The notes under the pieces are model-generated. The model was not told the DNA's origin and did no database searches. It worked only from the letters and a program-made list of their open reading frames with translations. Source: Paragordius varius (taxonomy: Eukaryota; Nematomorpha). From it: 64,000 nt of DNA. The stretch covers positions 558,001-622,000 of the forward strand of contig OZ176055.1 in the NCBI GenBank assembly GCA_964247055.1. Reading direction: 5' to 3'. Of this stretch, positions 22,751-34,304 are shown piece after piece. Position numbers and translations under genes: made by a program. Each line of letters opens with the position of its first letter. The first letter of the stretch is position 1.

Positions 22751-22892
22751 ACCATCGCGATCTAGAAGGCGATACCCTTAGTTTGAGACTTGGCCATTGC
22801 ACCTCGGCCAAGTTGAAGGCTACGATTGCTCCAAATGGGGGCAAGCCGAGCGCATAATTTCTGGCTGCCGGGTTCTGCGTACGCGCAGAACC
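22751..22892 (+). ncRNA. Canonical U1 snRNA, 3' portion (nt ~22 to end)
   Basis: Begins at ACCATCGCGATC directly after the LINE 3' end. Stem-loop I survives (loop with one A-to-T change, GATCTAGAAG). So do stem-loop II with CTTGGCC/GGCCAAG around ATTGCACCTC, the Sm site AATTTCTGG, and the 9-bp stem-loop IV GGTTCTGCG-TACG-CGCAGAACC. Interrupted, therefore not a working gene. Confidence 0.9.
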
Positions 22893-24135
22893 TATTATAT
22901 GCAAGAATAATTTAGTTTTAGCACTTGGATACAACACACTCATTTTAGTCCTTCGATTCAAATTGGCGTGGTTGAATACGCCAGGCCTGTCTAAAGTTAA
23001 ATTCTTTAAAAAATATGGAAGGAATCGAAATCATTTTGCACTTATATAACATTAAAAAACCGCATTGTATAAAAAATTTCATGGAGACATTATCACCACA
23101 ACCACTTGCCCACTATTTTATTATTTTTTTAAATCGTGTTCCCAAAAGTTTTAAATTTGGCAAAATATTTTTTACAATATATTATGTTATCGCCCTATAC
23201 AACCCCAAAACGAAATGAAGTATATGCGACTAGGAATAATTTCAATAAAGCGATTTTAAATATAAATAAATATCTTAAATCCATTTCTAATATTATGCAA
23301 TAAATATGTATTATATTGCATATTAAGCAAGCATTATCAAAAAAGCCAAATATTTTAATTGTTTTTACTAAAAAAAAGCACCAACAACTTTACTGCTTTT
23401 TAATAAAGTATGGGCAAATTTTAGAAATGTATAAATTTAAATCCTTAAAATTTAGATGAAGAAACAATTTTTGAAGGAAGAGATGATTATATTTTGGCTA
23501 AAGTTTTGTTAAATACTCTTTTTTACAATTTTGAAGCGCTGGTACACACACTTCAATATACATGGGTTTATAAAGTAAAAAGCACAATAATAAAGTGTTT
23601 AATATTAGCTGATAATCTAAGCTTCCTTGTTAAGGTTATGGGATAACTTATGTAATCATAAATAAATAATTATTTAATGTATGGAGAAATATAATAAATT
23701 GAAATAAAAACAAGATGCGCAACATAGGTATAGAATAAAAAATACATTGCGCTAAACTAATAAAATTAATATTTCAGAAAAAATTACTTATGGTATATAA
23801 AAATCAATTTTCGTAAAAAATATAAGTTATATTGAAAATATTATAAAAAAAACAAGATTACAATGTTTTTTAAGAATAAATTTGTAAATATTTTAATTTA
23901 AAATATATTGATTACTGTATATTCCAATGTCAATAACGATTTTGGTGAAACAAGTGGTAACAAACATGCATAGTCAACTAAAAATTATTTGTGTTATCTT
24001 TAAAGGCCTATTATGTTATCTATAATTTTTTATGGGTAATTACTTATCCGCATAGCTTTAGGAAGATTTGTAAAAATTCGGAGTTGGAGGGAAATAAGTA
24101 TAGACATATGGTGAATTAGCACGGCTAAAATAAAA

Positions 24136-25242
24136 TTAACACTTGGATAAAACACATTCATTTTAGTCCTTCGATTCAAATTGGGCTAGTTGAATACCCC
24201 AGGTCTGTTAAAAATTAAATAAATTAAAAATTATTAGAATAGAAACCATGGCAAAATTTTGCACTTATTTAACATAAATAAACCAGAATATATAAAAAAA
24301 ATTTAAATACTTGATATTACTTATTTAACACTTGGACTCAACACATTCATTTTAATCCTTAGATTCAAATTGGGGTATTTAATACCCCAGCCTGTTTAAA
24401 ATAAAATTCTCTAAAAATATAAAAGATATCGAAACCATGGCAAAATTTTGCACTTACATAACATCAATAAACCGAAATATATATAAAATTTTATTCAAAA
24501 ATACTAGATATTACTTATTTTAAGCTAAAACCGAAAGGTAAAAATTTAGTCAACTTGACATGTGTGCTATGGTAAAATTGAAAAATAATACAAAATAAAC
24601 CGCTTTTTCTATTTCTATCAAAGTTAAATGTAATTTAAATAAAAAACTAGCTTTAATTTTACCTTAAAAATTAAATAAAGATGATATTTTAAAAATTTTA
24701 TAAAATAAAAATGGCGTCGAAGTAGTTTGACATAAATTTTTTCATAACAAAATTTTATTTAGATATTTTGGCATATTTATATATATTAGGGTAGAAGCAT
24801 AAATTTTAATTGGAACCGTTTCCTTCAGTAGTTTTTAAAAAATACAAACTCAAAATTAGTCTGGGATATTTAGATACCCCAATTTGAATCGAAGTGTTAA
24901 AGGTAAAAATTTTATCAACGTGACATATGTGCATTGGCTAAATTGGAAAAGAATACAAAATAAGCCACTTTTTTATTATCAATGTTAGATGTGATTTAAA
25001 TAAAAAATTAGCTTTAACTATACCTTGAAAAATACAATATAAAAATGGTGTCGCAGTAGTTTGACATGGAAATTTTTTTCAAAACAAAATTTTATTGAGA
25101 TATTTTAGCTTATTTATATACTTTATATTGGCATAGAAGCATAAATTTAAATAGGGACCGTTTTACTTCAGTAGTTTTTTTAAATTTTAAATTTAATTTG
25201 GTCGGGGGTATTTAGATACCCGAAATTAAATCGAAGTGTTAA
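24136..25242. mobile_element. Cluster of TTAA-flanked repeats, nested
   Basis: Opens TTAACACTTGGAT and closes GAAGTGTTAA. Further TTAACACTTGGA starts (24325) and CGAAGTGTTAA ends (about 24890) lie inside, so more than one unit is present. The family signature TTTTAGTCCTTCGATTCAAA, or a close variant, recurs here and at 22920, 26120 and (reverse) 35060. No transposase. Confidence 0.55.
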
Positions 25243-26104
25243 CACTTCTTTATCTCTAATTCGATTCCGATTAAAATGAGGCTACTATGACCTTACAATT
25301 TTATAAATATTTTAATACGGAATACATTAAAACCATTGCAATGGTTTGCACTTGTATAAACGAATACCGGCGGAATAAAAAACCTGATGAAATATATATT
25401 ATTTGATTAAAAAATGTATCAGGATTATGTGCTTTTAGTTTTGTCCCTTTTAAGTGGTATCATAAAGTTTGTAAAATAAATGCCTTATATCAGAAAATGG
25501 AAAAATTTGCGCACAGTTTTTTATAATTTTTATTGGTGAAAACTGAATATTTTTTAAAGGTTTTAAATATTATTGGGCTTCAAAAGTTCTTTTTCTTACA
25601 AAGGCGCTAGTCCTCCTGTAATAAAGGAAAAAATTCCGGGATTACACAAATTAAATATATTCTATTTATCAACTAAAAGGATTTTAATAAAATAAATAGC
25701 ATCCTGCTCTGTTGTAAGAGGATATAAGCTTTTGCAGGGATACCTGGATAAAAAGACAAATATATTGTATATCATAATGAGATTTATATAGCAAAGATCC
25801 AACGAATCAGCTTGAGTGACCCAAAGTACATTTTCTTGCAATAGATACGCATTATAATTTAATTATAACAGTGTGCAACAAAATTTGGGGTCAATTTTCT
25901 GTCAAATTTTTTTAATATTTTCTGATTCCTTATGGTATTGTGATCAGATATGTGAAAAAAAATTTACTTACCCAGGGTCGTTTTCGAGATATGAGACCAA
26001 TTCCATATTTGGCCATATCCAAAATTTTCTCGTTTGTAAATATTTTTCGCTAAATAAACAAATAATATGTGGCTTAAAAATTTTATTATAGACCACCAAT
26101 TTCT

Positions 26105-26290
26105 CTTTAACACTTGGATACCACACATTTATTTTAGTCCTTCGATTCTAATTGGGGTTGAATATTCCAGGTCTGTTTATTTTTTCACTTATATAACATT
26201 GATACACCGAAATATATAAAAAATTTATTTCAAAAATATTTGATATTATTTATTTTAAGGTAAAACAAGGTAAAAATTGGTCAAAAAATA
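26105..26290. mobile_element. Fragment of TTAA-type repeat
   Basis: Starts TTAACACTTGGATACCACAC, shares the CCTTCGATTC block with the other copies, and breaks off before a matching right end. Confidence 0.5.
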
Positions 26291-27188
26291 AATGGTCACT
26301 GACCCGGTCATGACTTGGTCAGCAGAACCCTACTTGTGATATTATTTCACCATTAGAAAAACGCTCATTGTAAGTGTGTGCTAATGGCGTTTACTTCCCT
26401 GTTTTTTTTGTTGGAGGCATTTTTTCAAATCATAAGGTCTGGTTGGATCTAATGAATAGCAGTTTGGAGTACCTGTTATAATTAGATCCATTTTGAGGCG
26501 ATATGCATTAACTAGTTGATTTTTAGAAAATATTTTATATTTTGCCCACATATCAAATTGATTTTGCGACTAAAAATATTTGGGTGTCAGCAGCCGCATC
26601 CTTTAAAGGCGATATTGCAACAGAGTCCGTTTCATTTCATGCAATGTCAACAGTTTTAGCATGGCTCTGTAGTTAGTCTAGTGCTGTGAAGATATTAATC
26701 ACGATATCTTAGATTTCGCTCGTTTAAAAATTAGTATTGAGGAGATTTATCAAGGGCAACAGATTGTTTTATCTTTTATTTTCTTTTGATGGTGCTTTTA
26801 ACTAACACGAATGTTTTAAATCGGCATTAATAATTTTTTTTGGATGGACGGAAATGGTGAACACTATTTGATCATGCAAATAATTATTGTCTCCATAGGT
26901 GCGGGTTTCATAAAAATATTCTTTAAGTAAAAAATTCAATCATTAAAATTTAATAAAACAGTAGGCTTTGGCCTCAGACTAAATATAATAAACTTACAAC
27001 CTAAATTTATATCAGCAGAATACGAAGAATTTCATATTTATAATTTTCAGTTTATTTCTAATTAATTTTTGTTTATCATTCATAACGGTCATTTATACAA
27101 CATTTATTTTATCTATTTTATTTATAAAAAATTTACCCAGTAGACGTATAAATAATATATATATTGTTAAACTAAATTAATTTTGTAT

Positions 27189-27295
27189 ATTATGCGCTCG
27201 GCTTGCCCCAATTTGGGGCAATCATAGCCTTCAACTTGGCCGAGGTGCAATGGCCAAGGCAAACTAAGGGTATCGCCTTCTTGATCGCGATGGTT
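27189..27295 (-). ncRNA. Canonical U1 snRNA internal/3' portion, stem-loop IV lost
   Basis: Retains stem-loop III, stem-loop II (TTGGCCATTGCACCTCGGCC on minus) and stem-loop I with the GATCAAGAAG loop, ending at the LINE junction near 27295. Stem-loop IV and most of the Sm region are replaced by AT-rich sequence. Remnant. Confidence 0.85.
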
Positions 27296-27425
27296 ACAAT
27301 TTATTAAATAAGTAATATAAGAATTTAAATACATTCTGTAAAAGAAAAGGCATAAATAGGATTTACTTATGAATAATATAGGATATATAATACGTAGCAA
27401 AGTTAATACTCATTGTGAATTTTAA

Positions 27426-27428
<3 letters not shown>

Positions 27429-27492
<64 letters not shown>
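27429..27492. repeat. (TA)n microsatellite, about 32 units
   Basis: Uninterrupted alternating TA inside the LINE 3' UTR, at a site where other copies have only a few TA units. Likely length-variable. Confidence 0.9.
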
Positions 27493-27494
<2 letters not shown>

Positions 27495-27603
27495 TTAATA
27501 ATATGGGAATGAAGACAAAGCGTGAATGGGAGATTGCAAAGAAAACAAACCACATATTTTCTTGTAATATAAATGTTGAGTGTTTGATTAAATAAATATG
27601 TAA

Positions 27604-28320
27604 TCTATATATTTATAAAAATGGAAAATGCTAGCTTTGTGATCTGGTACAGGAAAACCGGTAGACCCAATCAAATCCAAATATCGAAAAAATATAATCA
27701 TTAATGAATGTCCCGACAATAGCTTCGCCCTTTTTTTGAAATAGGCCCCCAGTTCGGGCCCACCCCGTATGAAAAACGGTTTTTTTTTAAAACAGAAGTC
27801 CACAAAATCGTGTTTTTGAGACAATTTTCCGGAGAACGTGTTGGACCATTAATTTCAAATATGATTTTTGTTTACTTATTTTCGATTGCGCCGAATATAG
27901 TCGAGTCACTTTTTTGATTTAGGCCCTCTTTTTACCCGCTCCCCCCGTAAAATGCCATTTTTTTTCAAAAAAAAACAAAGTCCACAAAAATATTTTTTTG
28001 ATTGTATTTTTTTGCCCAAGGTATGAGACTGTAAAAATTCGAGAAGATTTTTCGTAATGCCTGTTAAAAGGCAAAAATTTTAGTCAGGCGTTTCTTTGAT
28101 GATAGCTGCTGAGTAAGTATCTATCATATGTATAGCATGTTAAAAGATATATGGATATTAAAACATTATTTATGGTAATCTATTTATTTATAAAAATGGA
28201 AAATGCTGGCTTTGTGATCTACAGGGAAAACGGTAGACCCATTCAAATCCAAACTTCGAACCCCCCCCAGAAGTCCGAAGGACTTCCTCGGGCTGCGTAA
28301 CAGCACGAGATTCACGCTAG
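27604..28320 (+). mobile_element. Non-autonomous Helitron inserted in LINE 3' UTR
   Basis: The 5' end is TCTATATATTTATAAAAATG. The 3' end is a hairpin (CTCGgGCTG-CGTAA-CAGCaCGAG) followed by ATTCACG and the terminal CTAG. Insertion is between A and T with no target duplication, as Helitrons do: joining the flanks recreates the uninterrupted LINE 3' UTR seen around 13240-13265. A second 5'-type end (TCTATTTATTTATAAAAATG, from 28180) lies inside, so a shorter 141-bp unit is nested at the 3' end. Confidence 0.85.
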
Positions 28321-29101
28321 TAAAATATAAAGAGTAACACAGGGGGATGAAAAGGGAGATCGCAAAAATTTATTTTGGCTTGAACACGGACACTGGTTGT
28401 CGTGTGAGGCAATTACGGAAGTATCAGGTTTAGGTTGAACGTTTCGTCCACTGATGAACAGATGATAGATGTCGCAGGAAGATTTGAGAACTTCCGCGAT
28501 GAGTTATTGTTTGAATCGGGTGGGATATTTTATTTTAAGTGCGCCAAAAAGCTTGTCGTTTGGTAATACCAATAGCCTAAGGCTCCTATAACTACAGGTA
28601 TTATTTCAACATTCGGGTACGTTTTAGAGAGTGTGCAGATTAAATGATCATATTTAGTAAGCTTATTGTTATATGCGTCGAGGAGATTGAGTTCTCGTAT
28701 GGGATTGTCGGATCGATGATGTAGCAGTTGGTATTGTCGGTTATTATTAGATCAGGTCGTAAATTAGATTCACCAACGTTTTGATTTTCGGTTATAACAG
28801 CGAATTTTTCGGGTAAAATGAATTCGATGTTATCGACTACTTTGTTGTGTCGCTCGGTGATAATACCTGTGTCTATCATACAGTAATTGACCACATGAGA
28901 TCCAGATTCAATCCGGCTCTTGCACCTTCAGCAAGAGGTATCGTCGAATCTTCCCGGTTTGCTGTTAAGAGGGAGAAAGTTGAGTATGGCCCTATGAATA
29001 AATCTCATATACTTAAACCTCAGGTTTTTGCCCGAGAATAATAAGGAATGTGAAGAAAGGCGACACATTCCATTATCCTCCCTTGGTTTGCAAGGTGGTG
29101 A

Positions 29102-30592
29102 GTAATAAATTAGCAGATAAAATTGCTAAATCAAACCTTGCCCCATGGCAAAAGTTAGACGCAATCAAAAGCTTCTATTACCCAAATTTAACGTATACCT
29201 CCGGTTAAATCAATTTAATTTCGCCACCAGCGACAAACTAGATACACAGATGTTGAGTGTCCTAAAACCAATGCTGGGGCTTCCAAAAGATGCTATAACA
29301 ACCATATCTTTGCATCGGGAACAAGGGAGCCCTAGGCATCCGCAGCTAAAAGGTGATTTCATCATCTTTAGAATAATGCAGCCTTCAAAAAGATTCATCG
29401 AATGACCCAATGGTCAAAAATTATGAATAAGATTAGCTCAATTCAACAGTTAAAAAAGGTATAGACTCACCTCAACCCCATCTCATGATCAAATTATGCA
29501 AATTCCTTTCCGACAGGGAAGATGATGCGAATTACCACATCAATTACGCGCAAATCAATTCACTTGCTGCCACCTGGATCCCCCAAAGCGACTCTTTCGC
29601 CATTCAGTTCCGCCAAAGTCTAATAGCCCTGGATTTGAAAAATTCCTTTCACCTGTCCCGGAATGCAATAAGAGGTGAGAAGGATCTGAATATCCATCAC
29701 CTTGTAAACGAAGGGAGGATAATTCAATGTGTCGCATGGATAAATCCTCCCGTTTTTTCGTATTCTAGGCAAAAACCTGAGGTTTAAGGATTGGAGATTT
29801 ATTTCAAGGGCCGAACTCAACCTGCTCCCACCTAACTAACCGGGAGGGTTCATCGATATCTCTTGCAGAAGGTGCAAGAATCGGATTGAATCAGGATTTT
29901 ATGTAATAAATCACTGCCCCATATGTTATATCTGGAAATCAAAATGTTGATGACTCAAACTTACGACCTGATATACTAATAACTGATAACGCTAACTGCT
30001 ACATAACAGACCCGACGATCCCCTATAAATACATTTTTTCATTAGACGACGCATTTAACACCAAGCTCACTAAATATGATAACCTGATCTGCTCCTTCTC
30101 TGAAAAAAACGCAATGTTGAAATCATACCTGTAGAAAAGCCCTAGGCTCATGGTACCCCCAAATGACAAACTTTTTGACGCACTTGGAATAAAACACCCA
30201 CCCGTTTTAAACAAAAGCTCATCACGTAAGTGCTCAAATCTGCCTGTGACATCTACCGTTTGTTCATCAGTGGTCTGAACGTTCAACCTCTATCTGATGC
30301 TTCCGTAATTGCCTTTCCCGTCAACCAACCTCCTGCCCAAGCCAAAATTAGTTTTATGCAAACTCCCATTCACACCTTTTCTCCATCTTATTTTACATAT
30401 ATTTTTATTCTCACAAAATTAATTCCGTATACCGTTATATCCTTTTTTTACATTATCATACAAATATCATTTGTAGTAAAGCAATAGATGTGATTTTTAT
30501 TTCCATTTATACATATATATTCATTCCCCTCTTCTTCTTTTACAGCAATTTTTATTGATATGTTCATATAATATTCTTTAATATTTTATTTT
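29102..30592 (+). pseudogene. R2-like LINE relic in variant U1, plus strand
   Basis: Covers the RT thumb/linker (29145-29405), CCHC upstream region (29485-29787), endonuclease (about 29930-30340, ENQ-like GNQNVDDSNLRPDILITDN) and 3' UTR to the U1 junction at 30592. Frame broken repeatedly; part of the CCHC segment (29890-29925) is lost. Confidence 0.75.
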
Positions 30593-30725
30593 CTCCGATC
30601 AAGAAGAGAGATACCTAGTTAAAAGCTAACTATTGCACTTCGGTTTTGCTGATAGCTATAACTACTCCAAATTTGTTAAACGCATAATTTATGGGTTTTG
30701 GCGGTTTACGTTCGCGCTTACCGCC
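30593..30725 (+). ncRNA. Variant U1 snRNA, 3' portion
   Basis: Begins CTCCGATCAAGAAG at the LINE junction. Stem-loop II (ATTGCACTTCGG) and the Sm site AATTTATGG are kept; stem-loop III is eroded (ATTTGTTAAACG) and stem-loop IV ends ACCGCC. Remnant. Confidence 0.85.
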
Positions 30726-31400
30726 TTATATCCAATAAGGTAAAATTTACTTTTTTTAAAAAACCAATTTTTTCTTGACGGGTGTTGATTGTTGGGGAGA
30801 GGACTATCGGGGTATTAACCAGTGGTTAGATGTTACGAACACTTATGAACAGGTGGTAGTATCGCAAGATTTGAGCACTTGCGATGAGCTCTTGTTTGAT
30901 ACGCTTAGGGAATTTTATTCCAGGTGCATCGAAAAGTTAGTCATTTCGGGGGTACCATGAGCTAGATATCCCATCACTACAGGGATAATTTAAATGTTTG
31001 AGTGTTTATATTAAGGATAATCAGGTGGTCATGCTTTGTATGTTTAGTAGTGTAGGCATCATGTACGGATGAGATTCTGTTTTCGTAAGGAATTGTAGAA
31101 TCGATGATGTAACAATTGCTATTTTCGGTAATTTCCAAGTCCGGTCTTAAGTTTAAGTCATCAACCTTTTGATTTTGTAATCGTGGACCTTTTTGGCATA
31201 ATGAATTTGATATAATCGACCACCTTGTTGATTCGCTCGGTGACAATACCTGTGTCTATGAGGCATTGGTTATTCCTGATTCAATCCAGTTCTTGCACCT
31301 TCTTCAATTATTATCAAACCTTCCTTGTTTGCTGTTCAGCAGGAGTAGGTTGGTCTCGCCCTTATCTAGTCTTTAACAGAGAATACGAAGGAAAGCGTGC
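30726..31400 (-). pseudogene. Antisense LINE relic 3' of variant U1, minus strand
   Basis: After ~45 bp of U1 3' flank the minus strand carries a LINE C-terminus (31246-30977, with NQKVDDLNLRPDLEITENSN) truncated at about 31400. The same outer breakpoint (GCGTGCTTCATACTATTATG) occurs at 43530, so this and the 42.9 kb copy come from one duplication. Confidence 0.75.
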
Positions 31401-31508
31401 TTCATACTATTATGAGACATGATAGAAACAATGTAAAAACTCTGTAAGATATTATTCAAAACTATTTATAATATGATGCTGAACATTTGTATTAACTAGA
31501 ATTTAGAT

Positions 31509-33769
31509 CAGTGGTACTCACCAAAAAAATTTAACGGGCCAAATAAAATATATTTTTTCGAGGGCCATGAATCTTATAATGGCAAATATTCCATAGCTCT
31601 TTGACACATATGCACTTTATACTCTAAATCAGCACGAATTTTTTGCGTATCGCATGATCCAACTAAAAATCGTTTTGCACCATTTAGTTTAAAAAATTAA
31701 AATATTTTGATATTAACCAATAACAAGAAAATTTTAATACGTTTGTCCATATGATCATCGGTTAAGCGATTTCTGTATGTATTCTTAACATACTTCATTT
31801 AGTGAGGGAAAAACAGTTAGAATAACTTGAGCACAAATTTTTTATTTTCATATTTATTTGGCACATCTTAACAAAACTCTACATATCTTTCTACTCTACG
31901 ATTTTTCCTTGAATATAGCCTCCAAATTGGAATTTAAAAATCTACGAATTCTTTAATCATATGCGTCTGATCAAAACCAAAATACTTTAATCGCTTCATA
32001 TTGTATCCATATGCCTTGGATTAAAAATGTGTTAGCAATATTTCTTAATTCAAATGTGAATTTCATCTCATTATATAAAAATGTTAAATGATTGTCTATT
32101 ATTAAATTAATCTCCGCGGTATTCCTTCATGAATCGTTTTAAGTGTTGGAAAATATGGGAGTGTTTATTTATAAAATCTGGATTATATTTGATTAGCAAA
32201 TTGGGTTATTATTTTGCTCCCTTGAATACTTGAATTAAAACTAAGATAAATAATGTCGCAAAGTAAGGCTAAAAAAACCCACCATTTGTCTATATTAATT
32301 TCATCGTCAATTTTTCTGTTATCTTTGTGATAATAGAATTTCATAACTTTAAACAAAAAACCACAGCGGTGTACAAAAGAACATCATCAAACTCTCTGTG
32401 GATATCTTTCAGAAGGTTTGTGAATATACGCGGTTTAAATTCTCTGCCACGGATGTGGTTAACCATATCTACAACCGCTTTAATTACTGATTTGTGTGAT
32501 TCATCTTTTACACGCGAAACCAAGTTTTGCTGATGAATAAGGCAGTGAAAGGATAAAATATTTTGCAAATTATATTTGTTTTAAAAATAAATCCTTTGTT
32601 TATTCCAATCATAGAGTGACAGATATCTGTCACCAATTTCATAATCCATTATTATCGAAAAAAGTGCTAATTATTTCGAGAAAACTTCCTTTCGTGGTAT
32701 TATTCATTGGTAAAAATTTTAAATATTCCTCGTTGATCATGTTGTCGTTGCAAAATCTCATGAAGAGCGCACAATGAGGTGTTGTAATATCAGTCCTAAA
32801 ATCAATAGCAATACTAAAATATTTGCAGTTTTTCAAAGCCAATAATGTATTGTTAAAAATATATTTAGACATATCTTGAATGCGCCGAGCACATGTTGAA
32901 TCAGTAAGTTGAAGTTTTTTAAATTTGAATTATGAATTGATCTTTATTATGGAATTTATCAAAAAGTGCAACAATTTATTAGACATTCTTTTATTAGTTG
33001 GGAATCAGTAAACGGTTTCATATTTTTTCCTTAAATATAGCAAATTTCATACGAAGCTAATTGGGAAAAAGCTATGGACATTTTAGATTATTTTTCGTTT
33101 CTTTCCTCATGATTTTCGGGTAATTTATGAAAAGAGATTATAAAATGTGTATCAAATTGTATTTTTATATAATTATGTTATCCTTACATATAAGGCAGTC
33201 AACATTTTTATTTTAAACGACAAAGAATTTTTTTTCCCATTGTTTTTTAAGAAGCGATTTTCATCGGATAATTTATGTTTTTAGCAGTAGTTGTGTCATC
33301 CTTTGAATTTATGTTTAAATATTATGTAGATTTTTTTAAAAAATTAGGATTATAATTTAGATTATTATATAAACAGCTCGAAATATGATGTTATTTTGAA
33401 AAATATTTTATGGGAATGAGTTATAAAAAATGATGCAGGATAGCAATGAAAAGAATATGTGTATGGAAGTTTTAGTGAAATGCTTGCTTAAATACAAAAA
33501 AGGAATTCAATAAAAATGTCAAAATAGAAAAGAAAATAGAATAAAGAAACAGAATCAACGTGTGCCAACATTTTGAAATCATTCTAATGTGAGGAAATTT
33601 TTCTACATTCAAATTGGGTAAAAAATAAAATCTACGAAAATTTGTTTATGTGGATTTTAAAAATTTATCGATAAAAAAAATTAATATAAGTATTAATATG
33701 GTCATAGGGCAATTTTAAAGCACTCTAAGGGTTGCATGCGGCCCGCGGGCCGCGGTTTGAGTATCACTG
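31509..33769 (-). mobile_element. hAT transposon 1 (2,261 bp) with 8-bp target duplication
   Basis: Ends CAGTGGTACTCACC and GGTTTGAGTATCACTG form imperfect terminal inverted repeats. ATTTAGAT is duplicated on both sides (31501-31508 and 33770-33777), the 8-bp duplication expected of hAT. The transposase relic is on the minus strand. The paralogous locus at 43634-43641 has a single ATTTAGAT and no insert. Confidence 0.92.
32341..32872 (-). pseudogene. hAT transposase fragments (GTF2IRD2/ZBED5-like type)
   Basis: Two adjoining minus-strand frames. 32872-32639 includes FSIAIDFRTDITTPHCALFM, the family's D-containing strand. 32568-32341 includes the HCLIHQQNLVSRV block, the VVDMVNHIR helix and a DIHREFDDVLLYTAV segment, typical of the hAT proteins related to GTF2IRD2 and ZBED5. 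A stop-rich gap separates the frames, and the N-terminal BED-type finger is not readable. Non-functional. Confidence 0.8.
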
Positions 33770-34304
33770 ATTTAGATTAAATGATTCGTTTCTCTTCGAT
33801 ATTATGTTATATATAAATTAAGGTTTTTATAAAAATTTCCTAATTTGGAAGTAAACAAATCTTCATAAAATTTTGAAGTGATACAAACTTTCATCCACGA
33901 ATTATATAAAAAAGTTTATATAAGGTTTTAAAGCCTTTTTATACAGTTTCCATCACTTAAAATAGTATGACCTACGTCTCAACAATGCTAAAAATAAAAT
34001 TTTTGGTTACGCATTTTTTCAAAATCTTTTTAGTTGATAAAGAGCATATATTTAAATCGCTCAATCTCGGCATTTTTGCGTTTATTACAAAGGGACTAGC
34101 CTATTTTTAAGGTAAAAAAAATTGTCACTTGCGAACTAATAATTAAAACTTTTTTAAAATATTGAGCTTTCACCAAAAAAATTATTTAAAAATTTGAGCA
34201 AATTTTTTCATTTTCTGATATAAGGCAGATATACAAATTTACAAATTTCATTATATCACTTGAAAGGAATAATACTAAAAGCACCATGATAATCATGATT
34301 CATT

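Larger units (their letters stand above)
22893..27188. repeat. Palindromic spacer: two spacer copies fused head to head
   Basis: Between two canonical U1 remnants that face each other. 22893-26100 matches, in reverse complement, the spacer at 33.8-36.4 and 43.6-46.0 kb (for example 23510-23620 against 45520-45600, and 24010-24120 against 35280-35390). 26330-27188 matches 39050-39930 and 46260-46680 in the same orientation. The turn is near 26.2 kb. TTAA-type elements are scattered through it. No gene seen. Confidence 0.7.
27296..29101 (-). pseudogene. R2-like LINE relic in canonical U1, minus strand
   Basis: 3' UTR (27296-27603, containing a TA microsatellite), continuing at 28321 after a Helitron insertion. 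C-terminal coding sequence then runs to about 29101. The readable part (28894-28640) has ITENQNVGESNLRPDLIITD, matching the canonical-U1 type of endonuclease. Multiple frameshifts and a large deletion of everything upstream of the CCHC region. It abuts the next copy head to head at about 29101. Confidence 0.75.

Noticed and set aside
25873-26091. 72-aa frame in the spacer
   Set aside because: No family features and no matching frame in the duplicated spacers.
27604-28260. Direct repeats at 27604 and 28180 as LTRs of a small LTR element
   Set aside because: No TG…CA ends, no primer-binding site, no target duplication; the CTAG end with hairpin and the A|T insertion fit a Helitron.
28240-28275. 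TTCGAACCCC as a tRNA T-arm
   Set aside because: No cloverleaf can be built around it; it lies in the Helitron.
30593-30725. U1-like blocks as a built-in tail of the LINE 3' UTR
   Set aside because: Whole U1 genes without LINE exist at 46681 and 48254, and U1 5' stubs with promoter boxes precede LINE 5' ends at 17403 and 18944, so U1 is the target and not part of the element.
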